From Pseudomonas sp. 7P_10.2_Bac1 (lineage in GTDB: Bacteria; Pseudomonadota; Gammaproteobacteria; Pseudomonadales; Pseudomonadaceae), in contig NZ_JANLNV010000051.1 in NCBI RefSeq assembly GCF_025465935.1, positions 43,315-107,314 on the forward strand: 64,000 nt of DNA, written 5' to 3'. The position numbers and the translations under genes are program-made. Positions 25,430 to 35,738 of the stretch are shown here, one piece after another (position 1 is the stretch's first letter; each line of letters opens with the position of its first letter). The notes under the pieces are model-generated. The model did not search any database and was not told the origin of the DNA. It worked only from the letters and a program-made list of their open reading frames with translations.

Positions 25430-26844
25430 CAGAACTGGAAGTAAAGGAAAGGCACCGCTTCACGGCTCGCGATCAACGCGAACGAGAGCAGAAAGCCCGC
25501 CACCGGCCACACGGCCGCTATCGGTGCATACAGTGCTGAACCGCCAAAGCGTTGTTCATAACGACTTTTAAAGGCCGGGGCGAGAATGCAGGCAATCCCC
25601 AGCAAGGCCGCCAGGCCATGGGCCGAACGCAAGGTCACGGCCAGCGCGTCACCCAGGGCGAAGTCGTGCAAACCGATCTGCCCCGCGTACATGTTCAACG
25701 CCGAGTGAAAGTCCGGTGCACGGAACAAGGTCCAGGCCATGAACACAAACAGCAGGGTCAAGGTGTGCGCCAGCACCGGCGGGATGCTCGGCAGTGCCGA
25801 GCGTGACCAGAGCCGATCCACGCACAGCGCAATACCATGGGCGCAACCCCACAACAGGTAATTCCAACTGTCACCGCCATGCCACAAACCGGCGATGGCC
25901 ATGGTCAGAAACAGATTGCGATAGGTGTTCCAGGCGCCATTGCGGTTGCCACCCAGGGCGATGTACAGGTAGTCGCGCAACCAACTGGACAGCGACATAT
26001 GCCAGCGCCGCCAGAAGTCCTGGATGCTTCGGGCCAGGTACGGCTGGTTGAAGTTTTCCGGGAAGTGAAAGCCCAGCATCAAGCCAAGGCCGATGGCCAT
26101 GGCGCTGTAGCCGGCAAAGTCGAAAAACAGTTGCAGGGAGTACGCCAGGCAGCCGATCCATGCATCGATAAAGGATGGGTTATCCAAGTGAAACGCCACG
26201 TCCACCAGCGGCGAGAGGGTATCGGCCACCAGCACTTTCATGCACATGCCAATCATGAAACGCCGGGCACCGAGCGAGAAGTTCTGCCAGTCGAAGTAGC
26301 GCTTGACCAGCTCGCGGCGCACCCAGTCGTAACGAATGATGGGGCCTGCAATCGAGTGGCCGAACATCGAAATGTACGTGGCGTAGTTCACAAAGCTGCG
26401 CTCGACCGGCACGGTTTTGCGGTGCACGTCCACCAGATAGGAAATCGCCTGCAGCACGATAAACGACAGCCCCGCCGGCAACGCCACGCGCTGCCATTCC
26501 AGCGGCATGGCGCCGGGGTAAGTGATCCACTCCATCCAGGTGGCCGCCAGGATGTTGGCGTACTTGTACCAGCACAACACAGCGGTGTTGAACACGATCA
26601 GGGCAACCAACAACCGCACGCGCCCCTTCGAGTCTTCCCGCGAGCGGTCAATCATCAGCCCGCCGACCCACGCCACCACGGTCAACGCCATGTGCAACGC
26701 GAGGAACATCGGGTTCAGCCAGCCATAGAACAACCAACTGCCGATCAACAAAATGACGTTTCGCCATTGCGGCTTGCCCAACGCATACAGCAGCAGGAAA
26801 GCCGGCAGAAATAACGTCAGAAACTCAAGAGAGGCGAAGACCAT
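25429..26844 (-). CDS. wssH: WssH: membrane-bound O-acyltransferase for cellulose acetylation (AlgI-like)
   Basis: 471 residues, polytopic. Family features are FLTLFLPAFLLLYALGK at the N-terminus, SFIVLQAISYLVDVHRK, HSIAGPIIRYDWV, FPENFNQPYLARSIQDFWRRWHMSLSSWLRDYLYIALGG-type core (in short blocks) and the active-site His in GLWHGGDSWNYLLWGCAHG. MBOAT proteins of the AlgI/DltB type move acetyl groups across the inner membrane to periplasmic acetyltransferases. It lies 18 nt after wssG and overlaps wssI by one base. Confidence 0.92.
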   Translation of the reverse strand: MVFASLEFLTLFLPAFLLLYALGKPQWRNVILLIGSWLFYGWLNPMFLALHMALTVVAWVGGLMIDRSREDSKGRVRLLVALIVFNTAVLCWYKYANILAATWMEWITYPGAMPLEWQRVALPAGLSFIVLQAISYLVDVHRKTVPVERSFVNYATYISMFGHSIAGPIIRYDWVRRELVKRYFDWQNFSLGARRFMIGMCMKVLVADTLSPLVDVAFHLDNPSFIDAWIGCLAYSLQLFFDFAGYSAMAIGLGLMLGFHFPENFNQPYLARSIQDFWRRWHMSLSSWLRDYLYIALGGNRNGAWNTYRNLFLTMAIAGLWHGGDSWNYLLWGCAHGIALCVDRLWSRSALPSIPPVLAHTLTLLFVFMAWTLFRAPDFHSALNMYAGQIGLHDFALGDALAVTLRSAHGLAALLGIACILAPAFKSRYEQRFGGSALYAPIAAVWPVAGFLLSFALIASREAVPFLYFQF

Positions 26845-26862
26845 GGCGGCGGCATAATCCGG

Positions 26863-27531
26863 TCAGTTGGATAGAGTGTCCGTTGCTTGCAACAACCGCG
26901 GCCCGTTGGCCGAAGGCACCAGCATTACGCTGTAACGCTCGCCTGCCTTGAGTTGACCCAAATCCAGCGGTGCGCCGACATTGGCCTTCGCGCACACCAG
27001 TTGCACCGACAACTGCACCGGATTGATCATGCGGCGCCGAGCAGTGTTGACCGGCACAGTCTTGAACAACTCAACGTTACGACCCGCAACCAGCAGCGCG
27101 GCATCGGCACACGACGCATCGACGCTAAAGAACGCCAGCGATGCCTTTAAAGCGTTGAAATCATCCGGACTTTCACGCACCACTGCCTGTTGAATACCCG
27201 CACCACCCGGCACAGCAAACACCGTCACAAATTCACTGGGTTTGATGCTCAGATCGATGGGCAACTTCTGCCCGCCGCTGGCCAAGGCGCCCTTGATTGG
27301 CTTGCTGGAATCCACGGGATACAACATCGACACCGGCTGCGCTGTTTCCAGCCGCAGCGGTGGCTGCCCGGCCTGGGCAATCACGTCCAACGGCGCAGTG
27401 CTGGCGTTGACGAAGCGAATGAACGCCGAGTCTTCTGCAGGCCCTGTGGAATACAGCGCAGGGGCCGCCTGTGCCCAGGCACTGAAAGCCAAAACCGGCA
27501 GAGCCAGGAGCTCCGCAGAGGGTCTTGTCAT
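26863..27531 (-). CDS. wssG: WssG: periplasmic cellulose acetylation protein (AlgF-like)
   Basis: 222 residues from the ATG at 27531, which overlaps the wssF stop (ATGA). A signal peptide ends near AQA/APALY; the mature part resembles AlgF, the periplasmic adaptor of alginate acetylation (FIRFVNASTAPLDV, YSVMLVPSANGPRLLQ). A longer in-frame start at 27687 would run back into wssF and is rejected. It is expected to work with WssH and WssI in the periplasm. Confidence 0.82.
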   Translation of the reverse strand: MTRPSAELLALPVLAFSAWAQAAPALYSTGPAEDSAFIRFVNASTAPLDVIAQAGQPPLRLETAQPVSMLYPVDSSKPIKGALASGGQKLPIDLSIKPSEFVTVFAVPGGAGIQQAVVRESPDDFNALKASLAFFSVDASCADAALLVAGRNVELFKTVPVNTARRRMINPVQLSVQLVCAKANVGAPLDLGQLKAGERYSVMLVPSANGPRLLQATDTLSN

Positions 27532-28196
27532 TTTTTGAACTCCTTGACGGCAGGCGTATTGAGCAAGGCCTTGTCGATGGCATCGCCCCACAGTTTGTAG
27601 CCGGGGGCTGTCATGTGCTGGCCGTCGACCGTTGCCCATTCCTTTTGCCCCGGAACCGAAAACGTCAATGAGTCGATGTAATCGCACGGCGCGACGTTGG
27701 CCGCCAGAAAGCTGGACACTTCCTTGACCCGTGCCGGGTTCTTTTTATATTGCGCGCCCACGGAGCCCCAGTTCGGCCCCACCCAGACGCAACGCTTGCC
27801 CGTCGCGGCAATCGCTTTGGCCAGGCCAGTGGTCTGCGTCCACGCCCAGGTCTTGGGAAAGGCCGGCTTGTCGTAACCGGCCATGGTGTCGCCCAGCACC
27901 ACCAGAACCAGGTCAGGTTTGTCGGCAGCGATCAATTGACTGATCGGCGTGGTCGCGGTCTTGTCACTCAACACCACCACCTTGCCGCCATCGTGTCGCT
28001 CGGCAGCACCACACTGCCCCGCTGCAGAGGCCTTGAGCCAGTCACCGGCATTGGAGCCGCAAATCCCCAGGGTGTGGACCTTGGCTCCCTGGGCCACAAG
28101 GTCTTCATGCAGCGAAGTGATCAAGTATCCAGGCGTCGCCAAATGACTGTCGCCAATCATTAAAATGGTCATGCCCGCCAAAAGTGATGCTGCCAC
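27528..28196 (-). CDS. wssF: WssF: SGNH-hydrolase-like cellulose acetylation protein
   Basis: 222 residues. The GDSH motif near the N-terminus (ILMIGDSHLATPGYL), the LVVLGDTMAGYD segment and the C-terminal DGQHMTAPGYKLWGDAI, with its Asp/His pair, are typical SGNH esterase or transferase blocks. A GTG start at 28196 is used because AGGAG lies 7 nt upstream; an ATG at 28172 is an alternative and would shorten the hydrophobic start. It is the first acetylation gene, 17 nt behind bcsC. WssF is thought to supply or present acyl groups; its exact role is not settled. Confidence 0.8.
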   Translation of the reverse strand: MAASLLAGMTILMIGDSHLATPGYLITSLHEDLVAQGAKVHTLGICGSNAGDWLKASAAGQCGAAERHDGGKVVVLSDKTATTPISQLIAADKPDLVLVVLGDTMAGYDKPAFPKTWAWTQTTGLAKAIAATGKRCVWVGPNWGSVGAQYKKNPARVKEVSSFLAANVAPCDYIDSLTFSVPGQKEWATVDGQHMTAPGYKLWGDAIDKALLNTPAVKEFKK

Positions 28197-28213
28197 GGTT
28201 TAGCTCCTGACGT

Positions 28214-31200
28214 TTAATACGCATACGGTGAAAGGTAAGGATTGATCGGCATCGGCATGCGCCCGGTGAACTCTTCAAGCGTGTAGCGCAGGTACAAGCC
28301 CCCGGTCCATTGCTTGTAATCCTGGGCGTTGTCCATGCCGAAACTGCCGCCCAGAATCATATTGCTGCCCAGGCGGTACTCGGCTGCCGCGCCGAGGTTG
28401 TAGCCAATGCCGTTTTTGTTTTGGCTAGACGATCGGGTCTGCAGTGACGAACCGGCAGCGGCATAGCCCGCCGATGCCTGTTCCAGCGAAGCCTGCATGG
28501 TGCTGTCGTTGGCAAAGTACTTGGCCGAGTCCTGCTCAATGTGCTGCAGGCCGACGGAGCCGCGCAGCGTGTAGCTCCAGCGATCACCGCGTTCGGACCA
28601 ACTCACCGGCACGCCGAGGGAGAAGTAGTTTTGCGGGCTGAAGTAGCCACCACTGCCGTAGGTGAAGTTGCCCTGGTTATTGCCGTACTTCAGGGCCGTG
28701 GCGCCGAGGCCAGCGGTCAACCGGCGAGCATCGTCACTCAGCAGGTACCAGTAAATACCGGCGCCTGCTTCGGCGCGGGTGTTGTCCTTGACGTTGTTGC
28801 CCAACAGTTTGTAAAGACCGGCGTAACCGTATGCACCGTAATCGCCATTATCGTAGCCCAGTTGCGCACGCCCACCGTTGGCGGTCACGCCGCCCCATTT
28901 AAGCCCGCTGCGCGCATCCTTGGCGCCGCCAAACGACACTAGACTGTCGTTCACCGAGCGGCGGGACACACTGGCTCCGTAGCGGACATTGCTGTCATCG
29001 CTGAGCGCCCGATCAATACTCACGCCCCCCACGGGCGTGCTGTACAAAAAGCCCAGCGGGCTGACACCGATGTCGGCCTTGAGGCCTTCTGCCGGCATTT
29101 CGTAGCCCACCGACACGCCAACGCCCGAATCTTTTTGACGCCCTGCCGAACCATTGACACCGCTGGCCGCGGCCAAATCGGCAGGCTTTGGATCGGCGCC
29201 TGCCAACACGGTTTTTACCGCCGCGATCTGAGCCTCGTTAGGGCCGCCAAACCGGGTCTTGGCCGAGTCCCCGACACTGCCAGCATTCAGCGATACCGGG
29301 GTCACCCGCAGGGCCACCCGGTCATCGCCCACCGGGAGGTTAATCTCCAGGGGCGCTTCAACATCGGTCATTTTGCTCAAGCCCGACTCGCTGTCATTGC
29401 TGCGAATCGCTACCCCTTGAGTGATGCGTGGGCTGCGTTCCTGTTTGATCTCGGTCAAGGCGGTTTGCATGGCCTGGCGCGCTTGCTCTTGCGGATCGCT
29501 CGCCGGGGCCACGCCAGCCCCTTGCGCAGCGAAGTCTCCATCATCGAACGGAATGGCCGAGTAATGCTCCTGGGCGGTGCTCGATGCGGTGCGCGCAGCG
29601 CGCCCGGGAGTGCCGGCATACAAGCGCGGTGCGGGTTCGACAACGGCGTCGGCGGCCGCCAGTTGCTCTTGTGCAGGCGCCGGAATCTGTGGCGCGCTGC
29701 CTTTAGCCAATCGCGACTGACGACGCTGCCCCGCCGCCCCTACGAAAGGGTTGGCGGCCACGGCCGTATTGGTGAACGGGTTGAGATCATCTTGTTTGGG
29801 CGGTGCCTGCAGGGCCAGGGCGCGTGTGTAGAGCTCCTGAGCCTTGGCATTTTTACCTTGGGCACGGAAGATCCCCGCCGCACTGCCGAGTATCTGGGCG
29901 TCGTTGGGGGCCAGCGCCAGGGCTTTATCAGCCGCCGCCGCAGCCCCGCTCTTGTCACCCGATCTGGCCAGGGCCTGCGCCATGCCGATCTGCAATTGCG
30001 GATCGTCAGGCGCGGCCAGCAACAGGGGTTTATACAGGGCGATGGCTTTGGCGCTGTCGCCATTGGTCAGGTACATACGCGCCAGAGCAGCGTTGGCCAA
30101 TGGATCGTTCGGGCGCTGAGCCAGTGCCGGAGCCAGGGTGTCGTAAGCCGACACCAGATCGCCCTTCTCACGCAATACATCCGCCTGACGCACGGTGTAC
30201 AAAAACAGCAGGTCGTCATAAGTGCGCTGATCGGTTGCGGTCAAAGGCTGAGCCTGCAACTCATTGAGCAATTGATTGACCCGGGTATCGTCACCGGTTT
30301 TCAGCAACACGCCGGCGTAAGCCAGGCGCAAAGAGGCCGGCGGATTGCTGCTCTGGGCAATGGCGTTGCGCAGCATCGACAGCGCGTGATCGGGGTAACC
30401 TGCATCCACGTAGGCCGAGGCCAGCATGCCCAAGGCCTGCGGCTTGCCACGTGCCGCCAGTTCAGCCCGGCGCAGCTGGCTCAGCGCCTGGGTGCGGTCA
30501 CCCTGCTTGGACAGTGTCGAGGCCTGGCTGACCAATGACTGCACCTGGGCTTCGTTGGCCAGTTGCTGCATCGGCGCCGTACGCTGGTTGAAGGGGATCT
30601 GATCCAGCGTACTCTGCGCGGCGGACCACTCGCCCAACCGGCTCGACAGTAAGGCACTGGCGTACAAGTGCTCAGGGCTTTGCGGGTTAGCCTTGAGCGC
30701 ATCGGCCATGGTTTGCCGGGCCAGATCAGGGGTCTTGGCCTTCAGGTAAAACAGCGCCAGATCGTAGCGTGTCCAGGCGTTGTCCGGGTCATTGCGAATG
30801 GCCTCTTGCTGCGCCGTAATTGCGCCTTTGAGGTCACCACTGCTCGCTGCATTTTTGGCCTTGCCAACCGCCACCGCCGCTTTTAACGGACGCAAATCGC
30901 CCAAGCGCTGCTGCTGAGCCGGTGTCATGCGCTCGACCATCTGCATGGCCTGACTGGCCTGACCGTTCTGCGCCATTACGGTGATCAACCCGAGCAAGGC
31001 ATCAGGGTTGTCGCTGTCCAGGCTAAGCGCCTGCTGATAGCTGCTCTGGGCATTGCTTAGCTGATTTTGCTCGGCCTGTACCACGCCCAGCGCAATGTAG
31101 CCTTCGGCCTGACGCGGGTTGCTGGCAATGGCTTGCTGCAACAAGCTGCGCGCGCGGGCAAGGTCCTGACCGGCCCTTGCCTTGTCGGCCTGGGCCAGCA

Positions 31201-32251
31201 GGTTCCAGTAACGGTTGCCATTGAGCGCAGCCTGCCAGCGCTTGTCAGGACCGCGAGCGGCGGCGCGGCCCAACAATTCATTGGCATCACTCAAACGCCC
31301 CTGACGCTGACGAACCAGACCCAGGCCACCCAGCGCGTCGGGGTCTTGCGGCTGCTCTTTGAGTCGCGCCTGAAACGCTTGCTCAGCGACGCTCAGTTGA
31401 TTGTTTTGCAGGGCCTTGAAGCCCCGTGCCAGGTTCGGGTTCATACTGGCCGTGCTGCCAGCCTTGGGTCGACTGAGCATTTGCTTGCGGATTTCAGTGT
31501 CGTTCGGGTTGGCCTTGAGGTAAGCCTCAAACAAGGGAATATCCGAAGGGCGTGGCGTGCCCAGCCAGACCAGCCCTTGGCGCCAGCTCTCGGTTGCCTC
31601 ACCGCCCAGTTCAGGCAGGGTCGATAACTGCGCCAGACGCCGCAAACCTTCTGGCCGCGTGCCTTCGCTTCGAATCAGCAACTTGGCCAGCACCAGTTTG
31701 GCCTTGGCGTTGTTCGGGTTCTGTTGCAGCAAACGCTCCAACCCCTGACGCGCCTCGTTGCCGCCGCTGGCGGTGTAACTCAAGTAGTTGTAGAACTCCA
31801 CCGCCAGATCACCTTGCGGCGGTTTGCCCGCAAACGCCTGCCGGTACAGCGCCACCGCCTTATCCAGCTCCCCACCTCTGGCCTGGGTGCGGGCCTGGTC
31901 GAGCAGGTCCGGGTTGGAGCCGGCCTGAAGCGCAATCGCTTGCTCCAGCTGTAAGGTCAGCGGCTCGCCCGGGTGCGATTTTTTCAACTGCGCCAGGTAG
32001 TTATTGGCTCCCGCCACTCGTTTGGCCCTGAGTTCAAGCAGCCCAAGGCCATAAAGCGCATCCACTTGCTGAGGCTCTATCAGCAACAGCTTTTTCCAGA
32101 TCTCGGCGGCCCGGGTCGGGTCATTTTGAGTCTGCCAATATTTACCCTGCTCCAGCAGTGCCTTGCCCGCGTCATTAAGCGCGGCAAAACTGCTGCTGTT
32201 GATCAGGGCGGCAAGTATCCCGAAAGCTACAGCATGGTGGCGCGCAGACAT
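28214..32251 (-). CDS. bcsC: BcsC/WssE: cellulose synthase outer-membrane export subunit
   Basis: 1345 residues. A signal peptide (start MSARHHAVAFG, cleavage near SFA/ALN) is followed by many tetratricopeptide repeats (about 30-830), a linker, and a C-terminal outer-membrane beta-barrel ending in RMPMPINPYLSPYAY, the BcsC C-terminal domain. It forms the periplasmic scaffold and channel through which cellulose leaves the cell. The ATG at 32251 has GGGAGA upstream, whereas the frame's earlier GTG at 32263 lies on that ribosome site. The start overlaps the end of bcsZ by 25 nt, giving translational coupling. Confidence 0.93.
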   Translation of the reverse strand: MSARHHAVAFGILAALINSSSFAALNDAGKALLEQGKYWQTQNDPTRAAEIWKKLLLIEPQQVDALYGLGLLELRAKRVAGANNYLAQLKKSHPGEPLTLQLEQAIALQAGSNPDLLDQARTQARGGELDKAVALYRQAFAGKPPQGDLAVEFYNYLSYTASGGNEARQGLERLLQQNPNNAKAKLVLAKLLIRSEGTRPEGLRRLAQLSTLPELGGEATESWRQGLVWLGTPRPSDIPLFEAYLKANPNDTEIRKQMLSRPKAGSTASMNPNLARGFKALQNNQLSVAEQAFQARLKEQPQDPDALGGLGLVRQRQGRLSDANELLGRAAARGPDKRWQAALNGNRYWNLLAQADKARAGQDLARARSLLQQAIASNPRQAEGYIALGVVQAEQNQLSNAQSSYQQALSLDSDNPDALLGLITVMAQNGQASQAMQMVERMTPAQQQRLGDLRPLKAAVAVGKAKNAASSGDLKGAITAQQEAIRNDPDNAWTRYDLALFYLKAKTPDLARQTMADALKANPQSPEHLYASALLSSRLGEWSAAQSTLDQIPFNQRTAPMQQLANEAQVQSLVSQASTLSKQGDRTQALSQLRRAELAARGKPQALGMLASAYVDAGYPDHALSMLRNAIAQSSNPPASLRLAYAGVLLKTGDDTRVNQLLNELQAQPLTATDQRTYDDLLFLYTVRQADVLREKGDLVSAYDTLAPALAQRPNDPLANAALARMYLTNGDSAKAIALYKPLLLAAPDDPQLQIGMAQALARSGDKSGAAAAADKALALAPNDAQILGSAAGIFRAQGKNAKAQELYTRALALQAPPKQDDLNPFTNTAVAANPFVGAAGQRRQSRLAKGSAPQIPAPAQEQLAAADAVVEPAPRLYAGTPGRAARTASSTAQEHYSAIPFDDGDFAAQGAGVAPASDPQEQARQAMQTALTEIKQERSPRITQGVAIRSNDSESGLSKMTDVEAPLEINLPVGDDRVALRVTPVSLNAGSVGDSAKTRFGGPNEAQIAAVKTVLAGADPKPADLAAASGVNGSAGRQKDSGVGVSVGYEMPAEGLKADIGVSPLGFLYSTPVGGVSIDRALSDDSNVRYGASVSRRSVNDSLVSFGGAKDARSGLKWGGVTANGGRAQLGYDNGDYGAYGYAGLYKLLGNNVKDNTRAEAGAGIYWYLLSDDARRLTAGLGATALKYGNNQGNFTYGSGGYFSPQNYFSLGVPVSWSERGDRWSYTLRGSVGLQHIEQDSAKYFANDSTMQASLEQASAGYAAAGSSLQTRSSSQNKNGIGYNLGAAAEYRLGSNMILGGSFGMDNAQDYKQWTGGLYLRYTLEEFTGRMPMPINPYLSPYAY

Positions 32252-33462
32252 GTTGTCTCCCACATCGGTTGCAACTTCCCGTCAATCAGGAAGTGGTAGC
32301 GGTTGTCCATGTAACCCAGGGAAAACAGGCTCAAGACAAAAAAGTAATACGGTGGCTGCGCGAGCTCGATGGCCTCGGGTGTGAGGCTTTGCGCCATGAG
32401 TTGTTCAACCCGTAGTGCCTGCTGTTGTTGCAATGTGTCTTTGCCCAGGGCCTTGAGGTACGGCAGCAACGCCGCCGAAAAACCAAACGGCCCTGCCCCG
32501 CTGCGCTCGCCGCTCTTGACCCGGACTTTCTCCGGCGGCGCGCCATCCTCGGTGGTGGCTTGCAACATGCCGCTGAGGCTATCGAGCAAGGGCTTGCGCA
32601 AGCGGTCAGGCGCCGGCATCAACCCCGCCCAGAGGTAAGTGCGTATGGCGTCATAGCTGCCCAGATCACCCTTGGTCGGATCAACCACAAACTCGCCGGT
32701 TTCGGGGCCGGTAGCGCGGTAAGTCACCCAGTCGGCAACAAACCCGTTGCGGGAAACCGCCTGGATCAGGGCCGCCGTATTGTTGGCGATCTCGGCCCAT
32801 GGGCCAGCAGGGTCGACCTCTGCAAATCGGTGGAGAATCGGGATGGGCATGTAACTGGGGTTTAACTGCCACTGCTCAGGAGTGGCGGGGTCAGGCTTGA
32901 TAAAGCCGAACTTGCCCGGCATCAGCATCTTGCCCAGCCCCGGCAAGGTGGCGACCTCCTGACTGGCGACGTTGTGCAATAGCTGGTGGCCGTCTTCGGT
33001 GTAGTCAGGGCGATGCCATAGCCGCCCGGCTTCAAGCAAGGCGTAGGCAAACCACAAGTCGCCATCGGAAGCTGAATTGCTGTCCAGCAAGATCCATTCT
33101 CCGTGCTCGTCCAGGCCCCAGAACCAACCCGGTAAATGGGTGTTGATGTCGCCTTGGGCCAAGTTGTTCACGCTCCAGCGCCACAGCTTATCGAAGGCCT
33201 CACGGTCGTTCGCCACCAACGCAAAAAACATGGCATACGACTGCCCTTCCGATGAACTGTGACGCTGCGGCGTGCTGGCATCCATCACGCGTCCGTCGGG
33301 CTGTACAAAATGCGCGGCGAAGGTTTGCCACAGCGGCCAGGGCGACACGCGGCAAGCCTCTGCGCGCGCAGTCGTTGGCAGCGGCCAGGTCAACAGCAAT
33401 GCGAACAAAGCACCTGCACGAAAGCGGCTTTGAACGGCACTGACACCCGTCGAAAAAAGCAT
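32227..33462 (-). CDS. bcsZ: BcsZ/WssD: periplasmic endo-1,4-beta-glucanase (GH8)
   Basis: 411 residues. A signal peptide (to about ARA/EAC) precedes a GH8 domain; Glu72 in SSSEGQSYAMFF is the expected proton donor, and the SASDGDLWFAYALLEAG and GDLGSYDAIRTYLWAGL blocks hold the other acidic residues of the family. It cuts cellulose during secretion and is needed for normal polymer output in other bacteria. It starts 5 nt after the bcsB stop. Confidence 0.92.
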   Translation of the reverse strand: MLFSTGVSAVQSRFRAGALFALLLTWPLPTTARAEACRVSPWPLWQTFAAHFVQPDGRVMDASTPQRHSSSEGQSYAMFFALVANDREAFDKLWRWSVNNLAQGDINTHLPGWFWGLDEHGEWILLDSNSASDGDLWFAYALLEAGRLWHRPDYTEDGHQLLHNVASQEVATLPGLGKMLMPGKFGFIKPDPATPEQWQLNPSYMPIPILHRFAEVDPAGPWAEIANNTAALIQAVSRNGFVADWVTYRATGPETGEFVVDPTKGDLGSYDAIRTYLWAGLMPAPDRLRKPLLDSLSGMLQATTEDGAPPEKVRVKSGERSGAGPFGFSAALLPYLKALGKDTLQQQQALRVEQLMAQSLTPEAIELAQPPYYFFVLSLFSLGYMDNRYHFLIDGKLQPMWETTCLRATML

Positions 33463-33467
33463 AGGCC

Positions 33468-35738
33468 TTACTCTTTAAGACGTTTATTGGCACGCGCACG
33501 CAGGGCCAGGTAAGCCAGGCCACTGAGCACGAGCACACCCAGGCCGGTCAGCAGCAACACCCACAGCACATGGCGCGACATCAGCCATTGCAGGTATTTG
33601 ATCGGCCCCAAGCTACCGACGTAGTAATCCTCGTCAGCGACCAGCGCCTCGATGGATTTGTCGCGCACCACCACCAGGCTGCCCTGGACTGATTGGGTGT
33701 AATCCTCCCCGCCAATCAGCGCATTGGTCGCATCGGCCAGGCCGTCAGGCCCGCCCCCCGCGATCACCACCACACTGCGCCCGCTCTTGAGTGGCGACTC
33801 GAAGCCCGTCAGGTAGGTACTGCGGGCGCCACCCGAAAACGCCATCTGCAGCTTGCTCTGGCGCAGGTTGGCTTCAGGGTCAGGGCTGAACCAGTCACGA
33901 ATGCGCATGGGCAAATCGGAGAGATGAAATGTCTGCTGCCCGTTGGCGTCGTAGGCAGGCAAGCGGTCGGCCCACTGTTGCAACAACGGCTGGTTCGAAC
34001 CCGAGGCAAATACCAGCAGGTCCTTGTTTGCCGCCCCCGCCACCTTGTCTGCCTCAATCACTTGCACACCAACCGCCGGGTAACCAGTGGCCTGGCCAAA
34101 GCGCCCGAGCACGGTCAGGAATGCATTGAGCTCGGCAGCCCCCGGATGGTCAGGCAGCACCACGGCGGTTTCCGACAGATCCGCCATGCGGGTGAACGGG
34201 AAGCCGGCGTCCTTGAATACCCCAAGGTTAGGCATGGCGATGAAATGATCGTAGCCGGTCAAGTCCAGTGTCGACTCGGGGTCGATGGCACCGCGCATGT
34301 TGTCGATGATGATGTCGCGGCATTCACCCTGCTTGATGTAATCAAACATGAAGCGCAGTTGCAGGCGTGATTGCAGGGCCACCGAGTTCAACGGCAAGCG
34401 CACGTTGGCTTCGCGATCAAGGTTGCCATTGTTGGAGGCCAGATCGCTGAGCACACCGCTGTCGAGCTTGTCTTCGGACGGCAGGCTCTGCGACTGAATC
34501 AATGCATCGTTGAAGCTGACAATAAACGACGAGTTATTGGATTTCTCTTGAGGCGTGTACCGGTATTTGAGGTCCAGCGGGGCGCCAGAATCGCGCCAGG
34601 TGAACAAGTCTGGCGGGAAGTTCAAAGGCACCACGATGTCGCCCGGGTTATAGCCGGAGACATTGAATTGCTGCTCAGGCAGCAGCTCGCCCAGCTTGAC
34701 CTTGCGATCGGTGGGCAACCAGTTAGGCGCATCGTAGGGTTTGCGTGGCTGCACGACCGCGAGGTTATCGATCACGACACTGTTGCCCGACAACGCCTGA
34801 CTGCCCAGTACCAGAGCGGTCGCAGCCCGTTTGAGTTCGGCACTGTCGCGACCGGTGATAAGCAGCAACTTGCCGTTAGGGTCGTTGGGGTTGGTGATCA
34901 GGTTAATGCTCGGCCCTTTGGCCGCTGGCAGGCTTACCCCGTCCAGTTGCAAGTCGCCCGGGCCACTGAGCAGCACCACCGCGTTACCGTGGGTGGGGAT
35001 CTGGTTGAAACTTGAGGTGAACCGCGCACCGCGGTAACTGGCCAAGGCACCGAACCAGGAAGACAACGCCCCGGCAGCTTCCAGCGTGGTGTTGTCAGGT
35101 GATGCGGCAAATACAAATGGCAGATTCAGGGGCTGCGCGTCACGGCGATCAAAAAAAGGCAGCGGCAAGATCGACAAGTCATCAGGCAACACGAGGGGGG
35201 ACACGTCCAGGGTCAGAAGTGTGCCGTTGTTTATCTTGGCCCACAGGCTTGAATGCAGCGGGTCTTCGCAGCTCATCGTGTAGTGCCCGATAAACTGCAG
35301 GCTCAAGCGGTTGAACTCGGTGATCAGGTGCGCCGGAATCTCGATTGTCTGTTGCTGCGGTTGCCCGGCTTTGTCTTTGGGCAACGGCAAGCTTGCCGCC
35401 ACTTCGTCATTGACCAGTACGTTGATGTGCGACAGATCAGCCAGCAGCGCAGGTGAATACGTGTACTGCAGGTTCAACTTGGCACCCGTCACGATCGAGT
35501 CTGCGCGCACGTTGAAATTGACGCTGTCTGTGGAATCAACGCCGCGCAAGGTCATGGGGTAATTGCGCCCCAGTTGCTTGAGCGTCACCGTGTAGCTATT
35601 GGTGTTGGCCGCCGGAGCAGCAGCTGTCTCGGCGAATGCGGTGCCGCCACTCAAGGCCAGCCAGGCACAGGTCAGGCCTGCCAGTGCACGACACGGATCG
35701 CGCAGCGTACTGAGAGCAATAGACTTTGAATTCATCAT
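33468..35738 (-). CDS. bcsB: BcsB/WssC: periplasmic cellulose synthase subunit
   Basis: 756 residues, the usual BcsB size. The ATG at 35738 overlaps the bcsA stop (ATGATGA), so the longer frame to 35948 is rejected. It has a signal peptide (GTAFA/ETAAA), carbohydrate-binding and flavodoxin-like domains (GYNPGDIVVPLNFPPDLFTW, ITGRDSAELKRAATALVLGS) and a C-terminal membrane anchor (about 725-748) ending KRLKE. It guides the growing glucan through the periplasm in complex with BcsA. Confidence 0.92.
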   Translation of the reverse strand: MMNSKSIALSTLRDPCRALAGLTCAWLALSGGTAFAETAAAPAANTNSYTVTLKQLGRNYPMTLRGVDSTDSVNFNVRADSIVTGAKLNLQYTYSPALLADLSHINVLVNDEVAASLPLPKDKAGQPQQQTIEIPAHLITEFNRLSLQFIGHYTMSCEDPLHSSLWAKINNGTLLTLDVSPLVLPDDLSILPLPFFDRRDAQPLNLPFVFAASPDNTTLEAAGALSSWFGALASYRGARFTSSFNQIPTHGNAVVLLSGPGDLQLDGVSLPAAKGPSINLITNPNDPNGKLLLITGRDSAELKRAATALVLGSQALSGNSVVIDNLAVVQPRKPYDAPNWLPTDRKVKLGELLPEQQFNVSGYNPGDIVVPLNFPPDLFTWRDSGAPLDLKYRYTPQEKSNNSSFIVSFNDALIQSQSLPSEDKLDSGVLSDLASNNGNLDREANVRLPLNSVALQSRLQLRFMFDYIKQGECRDIIIDNMRGAIDPESTLDLTGYDHFIAMPNLGVFKDAGFPFTRMADLSETAVVLPDHPGAAELNAFLTVLGRFGQATGYPAVGVQVIEADKVAGAANKDLLVFASGSNQPLLQQWADRLPAYDANGQQTFHLSDLPMRIRDWFSPDPEANLRQSKLQMAFSGGARSTYLTGFESPLKSGRSVVVIAGGGPDGLADATNALIGGEDYTQSVQGSLVVVRDKSIEALVADEDYYVGSLGPIKYLQWLMSRHVLWVLLLTGLGVLVLSGLAYLALRARANKRLKE

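Noticed and set aside
29135..30538. 467-codon open frame opposite bcsC
   Set aside because: Shadow of the TPR region; bcsC is intact on the minus strand.
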